Source of the DNA: Fragilariopsis cylindrus CCMP1102
Taxonomy: Eukaryota; Bacillariophyta; Bacillariophyceae; Bacillariales; Bacillariaceae
Length of the DNA: 64,000 bases
Assembly (NCBI GenBank): GCA_900095095.1
Contig: FMBT01000480.1
Coordinates: forward strand, 16,334-80,333
Direction: 5' to 3'
Notes under the pieces: model-generated
Told to the model about the DNA's origin: nothing
What the model saw: the letters and a program-made list of their open reading frames with translations, nothing else
The model's database searches: none
Program-made: the position numbers and the translations under genes
Part shown: positions 59,349-64,000 of the stretch, piece after piece
Numbering within the stretch: position 1 is the stretch's first letter
Layout of the letters: each line of letters opens with the position of its first letter

Positions 59349-62103
59349 ATGGATGGTAGATTTCCTTTTGATCAGTCCGGAGGTGGCAACCCGGTAAGTA
59401 CACGCTAAAGTTACACAAACGCACCGCGTTCTAATGTTAAGTTCAGGATATAACGAATGCACACGAAACACACACACAAAAAACGCGATATGTACCCGTC
59501 GTTGTAGTAATGAAATTCCAAATTATATCCTTAAATTCATCTAACATATCAAATTTTCCTTCATTATTTGATTGATATGATGTACGTACGCGTTCTTTGT
59601 TTAGTTAACAATCCTCAAGTAAGGGCTGCCTTAGGTCTTGGTAACGGTAACATCGATGAAGCCATTTACATACAAAGGCAACAAGAACTTCAACGGGACT
59701 TTCAACTTCGCCAACTACTTCTACAAGAACAGCTTGAACAGTATAATCAACAAATAGGATGGAGAATTTGATGCAAGAGCAGCAACTAGGCAATTGGTGA
59801 TCATCTTCAAGAATTCCCGGATCTACGCAACATTATTCTCGTCTTTACTTACCGAGCAATTACAAAGAAGTGAAGAACGGACTCTTGCGAATGATCGTCT
59901 CCGTTTGCAGGCCGAGGAAGAACTCCGCCGAAGGCATCTAATAGCGTCAGCGCAACATCAGCAACAATTGCAGCAGCAGCAACAACAACATCAACACAAC
60001 AATCATGCGCTGCCGCCTCAGGCACAATTACCTGCACCTACTGTTCCGAATATACACTGTGTGAATCAATCTATGCTTCGTGACATAGCAGCTGATTCTT
60101 TGGCAGGAAATGCTGTTAAGAGAAGCGATTTTGACAAGAGGCAATTTGCCCAACCAGGTGCTGATATGATGATACCACCCGTGCCTGTTAAGAAACGTGG
60201 ACGTTCAAATACGAATGAAAGTATGGATATACATAGTAGTATCGAGAAGAAAATGAGGAGCCTAGTTGATAGCGCAATGGTTGATGCAAATGGTGGGCAT
60301 ACTGATGAAAGACACACAAATGCTTCAGCCCAGAATATGTTAGATTTTGCTACATCATCGAAGACAAACGGTCATGATCCAACGCATTTAGATAGTCCTC
60401 GATCGGTACCAGATTCGCCACGTGGGTCGTTTGGAGACCTTATTGAAGCTGCGCTTACAGATAATAAAAAAGACGATGCGGCTGATATATTGGCTAGCAT
60501 TAAAAAAGAAACAGCAGAATGGTCCGAGTCCGAACACGAAGAAGAAGCGGGCGAAGAGGAGGAACGTCAAGTTGCTATTGCCAAAGGCGATGCAATAATG
60601 CTTCCTAATTTCACATCATTCTTGCCACAACTTCCGGAAGAGCCTACGTTAAAAGAAGTACCTGCTTCAAAAAAGAAGACAAAGAAGAAAAAGAAATTCA
60701 GGGGGATCTTAGATGAGGATGATTCCTCGGTCGAAATAAAAGCAAGTGGTAAAAAGAAACACGGAAAATCTCAAGCCGAAAAGGATGTGGATAAAAAGGA
60801 ATACGAACGTGAGTTCGGGGACTTGCCATACCCTGTAGACAATTGGTGGCCTACCTCCACAAGCATTAAACGGGAAAGAAAGGCGTTGGGAGAGACAAAT
60901 CACGATAATGAATGTGATGAAAACACAGAAATACTCGGTGATGAACGTCAGTTCCGTGCTAATGTGAGCAAGATAAAAGAGAGATTAAAGAACGACGTCG
61001 AACCCGGTGTTCTCGAGAAAATTCCACATTGTAGGGTCCATCGAATGGCTATGAAAAAACGAAAGAATCCATCTGCCCCCGAGCTTGTCTATTGTACACA
61101 GGTTACAGAACTCTACCCAAACGATGTTATGGTATGCTGCTCGCGTTGCGGTACATGGCGTCATACGGCTTGTGGTGGGCATCATAAGCAATATTCTGTC
61201 CGCGAGGCTATCGATACACCGTTTGAAACCGTTTGTGATAGGTGTTATGCAGAGGAAAATGTATTGGCTGACCATCCCGTTGCGCGGAAACGTTTAGATA
61301 GGCAAAGATGTGAGCAGATTCGCCGTGGTTTAACAACATCCGCTGCAATGCGGCAACATTCTTTCTCAAAGCATGGGGGTACGTATAAGTGGCCTTTGGG
61401 AAGCGTGTCTGCTACTCACATTGGAGGTCATACTCGCAGTGTCCATTCTCGTCACGATAAGGCAGAAAAAGCAATGGACAGATATGGCAACGAAATTGGG
61501 CCGAGGATATGGCCACCGTCCAAAAGAGAAGGTGAAAGTAAGGACAAAGGAATTAGAACGACTTCTCATATCAATCGAGGATGCAGGTAAGCAAAAATTA
61601 TTTACGTTGTTATTCGCGGCTCTTATTTCTGTATAGATCTCACATTGTTTCGTGCTTTGGTATACTATATAAATATTACAGAGGGACACACGGATAGGCA
61701 CAATATGCTTGTCTTTCTAATGCAAGACACACTAAAAAAATCCCCCGTTGGTTTTGAAAAAAAGCGCCGAAATATGTTTGACCCCGAAGATGACAATGAG
61801 GCAGAATCTGAGGTTACTGACACATGCATAGATCTTAATAAAAAGCCTCCGTCCACACCTAACAATCAAGAACAATCTACACCTTCGCAAAGACCTCAAG
61901 AAGTTGACGACACAAACGTAGATGTTCTAGAAAAGAGTTTGAAAAGGAAATATGCTACGTGTAAACGAAAAGACTGCACCGTGAAGTCTCGTTTTGATTC
62001 TATCTACTGCTCAGATGCATGCGGCGTGTCCTCTTTGGAAAGTGATCTTCTACGCACATTCTTTTATTCCAGTGACATCCACCCATCTGCACTTCGTCAT
62101 TGA
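59349..62103 (+). CDS. PHD-type zinc-finger protein with CFP1-like C-terminal Cys motif
   Basis: Exons approximately 59349-59393, 59605-61586 and 61682-62103 (last intron donor GTAAGC, acceptor TACAG, phase 1). The N-terminal part has NPQVRAALGLGNGNIDEA and a Gln-rich coiled coil (RQQELQRDFQLRQLLLQEQL). Frame changes are needed at the first junction, near 59760 and near 61523, where one extra A in AAAA explains the last. A long acidic and Lys-rich middle leads to a PHD-like finger at about 61020-61260: CRVH, YCTQ, CCSRCGTWRHTACGGHH and CDRCYAEE. The last exon ends with ATCKRKDCTVKSRFDSIYCSDACG, similar to the C-terminal Cys module of CXXC1/Spp1-type proteins, followed by a helix. A chromatin reader of the H3K4 methylation machinery is a reasonable guess, unproven. 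Confidence 0.72.
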
Positions 62104-63613
62104 TCTCGATTGATACCAACGCGAAATTTCGCACGTCTCATACACCACCAACATCATTTTGCTAGGTTTTGCATAGTGTAATGATTGATATGTAACAACA
62201 GATTTTGGTTCATACAATGTTCATACCCATTATATACTGCATATTGGTCTACGTATTTAAAGAGACTGTGCGAACTTAATTTGTATGTGCCATACAATTA
62301 AATTCGTGTTTCTTTTCAGTGATAATTCTGGAAATTATTATAATAAACATCAACACTTCTTGAAGAAATCGACAGTACTGTAGTTCTGTACTCTTCTGCA
62401 TCTATTCAGCTAATCACACATATTACATCTGTCTATTTTTTCAAATCCATCATACTGTTATAGTTATAGTTATAGATGATATGAATGATATTTGTTCCAA
62501 AGATATAATATATATTGAACACATATGGAGGGAACATATATATCAATACTTCAGGAGCATGAGAAGCTATAGAACCAGATACCCGCTCTATGAAACTTGC
62601 CAGGAAGGATATCTCTGATGTTGAATTAGGAGAATACTAATAGTTATGATATCTAACAGTATAATTATTTACACTACTACTATCAATATTAATATATTGA
62701 TCAATGTATTTATTTTGTTTGTCTGGTGTTATGTTTTGAAGATAATTGATGTAGACATTACCTGGCTGTCATCATTACTGACTATTGCAACTTGTATGTA
62801 ACCAAGATTCAATTGAGTCCAGTATTTGATACAATCCAACTATTCAGTAAATAAAAGGTAGGGTTGCTATAGATTCCATAATATTATTATGTATGAATAA
62901 TATTATAATGAATGTAAAAAATTGGTACAACAATCAACACATACCTACCTACCTACCTACTAGGTGTAACACTGAATTGCAGACAATTGTGTGTGTAGCT
63001 TATTTTTACCCAGTAACACTCATATTGTGTAAATAGTAATACTGTTACATGTCATGTATGAAGGCTGCCTTCAAAAACAACATCTATAGTATAATTCAGG
63101 GGTCATAATCTTCGTGGATTCTTATTTGGGGGGAATTAATGTAAGGTTTTTGTCTCCTCTCTTCGGCGATTTCGTCTTTCTTAAAAAGGCTATTCCAGTA
63201 CCAAAAACGTTCACGTCTGTCCTTCTATCACACATACCTGTTATCGCCTTACTTTTTTCCATTTCGCACGCAGTTTTTTCTTTTTTGAAGATAATTATTT
63301 GTTATGAGTAGTAGCGAATAGCGTTGTTAATCGTTAATCCTAGTGCCCTCAACAAGCAGTGACTATACTAATAACAACAGTGTCGTTTCGTAAGGTATGT
63401 TGCCGTACGATGCGTTATGACTAGGAAAATAGTAGACTAATTTATTCGTTAATAGCTGTAGGCCTCTCCATGACCTTAGAATCCTATTGACGTTGTGCTT
63501 AATAGCCGGTTATATTATTACATCCCAATTTCTTTTCTACCGTTGTACTCACAAAAACTTTTTCTTCCCCTTCTCATTACAGTAAATAATAATAATAACA
63601 AAAATATACAAAG
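62104..63613. other. Intergenic region, 1.5 kb
   Basis: No gene recognised. It includes a CCTA run near 62944-62960 and TA-rich stretches. The short leader directly before 63614 (AATAATAATAACAAAAATATAC) fits a 5' untranslated region of the ribosomal protein gene. Confidence 0.55.
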
Positions 63614-63979
63614 ATGGTTAAAGCATTGAATTAAGAGATATGTCTAAGGATGAACTCCTTAAGACACTTACAGAACTTCGTAAAGAATTAGGAGAATTAC
63701 ACGTTGCCAAAGTTACCGATGGTGCCGCATCCAAGATTGCTAAGATTAAGAGTGTACGAAAAATCAATTGCACGAGTACTAACTGTTCATAATCAACAAC
63801 AAAAGGATGGTATCCGTAAGGCATGTGCAGGTGCTAAATACATGCCTAAGGATCTACGAAGCAAGAAGACCCGTGCTATGAGACGTGCATTGACCAAGGA
63901 AGAAAGAGGAAAGAAAACACTTAAAGCAAAGAGAATGTATGCTGCATTCCCAACACAAAAGTACGCCATCAAGGCCTAA
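63614..63979 (+). CDS. RPL35: 60S ribosomal protein L35 (uL29), two frame breaks
   Basis: Start ATG at 63614 gives MVKAL; one base must be added near 63630 to continue [20 protein letters not shown], and one A removed from a run of five at 63759-63763 to pass from SVRK into [12 protein letters not shown]. The two changes cancel, leaving 121 residues, close to the 123 of human RPL35. Family features follow in order: [47 protein letters not shown] and the end TQKYAIKA. It sits at the exit of the peptide tunnel. A pseudogene is possible, but two compensating homopolymer changes with otherwise perfect conservation fit sequencing errors better. Confidence 0.9.
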
Positions 63980-64000
63980 ATTATTAGTAGGGATTGAATT

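Overview
This is nuclear DNA of a unicellular eukaryote, most likely a diatom or a close stramenopile. The evidence is: GT-AG introns mostly of 60-450 bases; AT-rich spacers full of microsatellites; long Gln/Asn runs; a thylakoid-lumen FKBP with an ER signal peptide, a plastid-type cleavage context and a Tat-like second signal; bZIP-PAS transcription factors of a type I know from diatoms; and a gypsy-like LTR element. There is no sign of operons. I saw no tRNA, rRNA or CRISPR array. Exon borders given here were placed by hand from splice signals, reading frame and paralog or family alignment from memory.

Layout. 0-10 kb: a short PLAC8-like membrane protein, a small plastid-type membrane protein, a HAD-superfamily hydrolase, an MFS transporter and a PX-domain protein. 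10.9-15 kb: RuvB-like 2 and a CRT-like transporter. 17.5-29.8 kb: a transcription-factor neighbourhood with a protein carrying two bZIP domains, an FKBP and two divergently transcribed bZIP-PAS paralogs. 31-46.6 kb: a housekeeping block with RAD6-type E2, an L7Ae-family protein, a membrane thioredoxin/PDI, an ABCB6/HMT1-like ABC transporter, RPT3, CWC22 and RPT4. 47.7-53.1 kb: an uncharacterised protein, a PLAC8 fusion protein and a PEP-mutase/ICL-family enzyme. 54-58.3 kb: a decayed Ty3/gypsy-like element cut off inside reverse transcriptase and abutting a GC-richer gene with a stand-alone retropepsin-like domain. 59.3-64 kb: a PHD-finger protein and ribosomal protein eL35/uL29.

Sequence quality. 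At least nine genes, several of them universally conserved (RUVBL2, RPT3, RPT4, eL35, CWC22), are broken by single-base frame changes, nearly all explained by one A or T too few or too many in a short run. Read as assembly or base-calling indels they restore full-length proteins. One of them, in RUVBL2, falls exactly on a canonical -1 slippery heptamer and deserves separate checking.

Functional links. RAD6, RPT3 and RPT4 serve ubiquitin-dependent proteolysis. CWC22 belongs to the spliceosome needed by this intron-containing genome. The three bZIP genes with CRE and G-box motifs in their spacers suggest a locally duplicated, possibly cross-regulating regulator set. A module shared by two neighbouring genes (47.8 and 50.7 kb), one fused to PLAC8, suggests a module-shuffling family.
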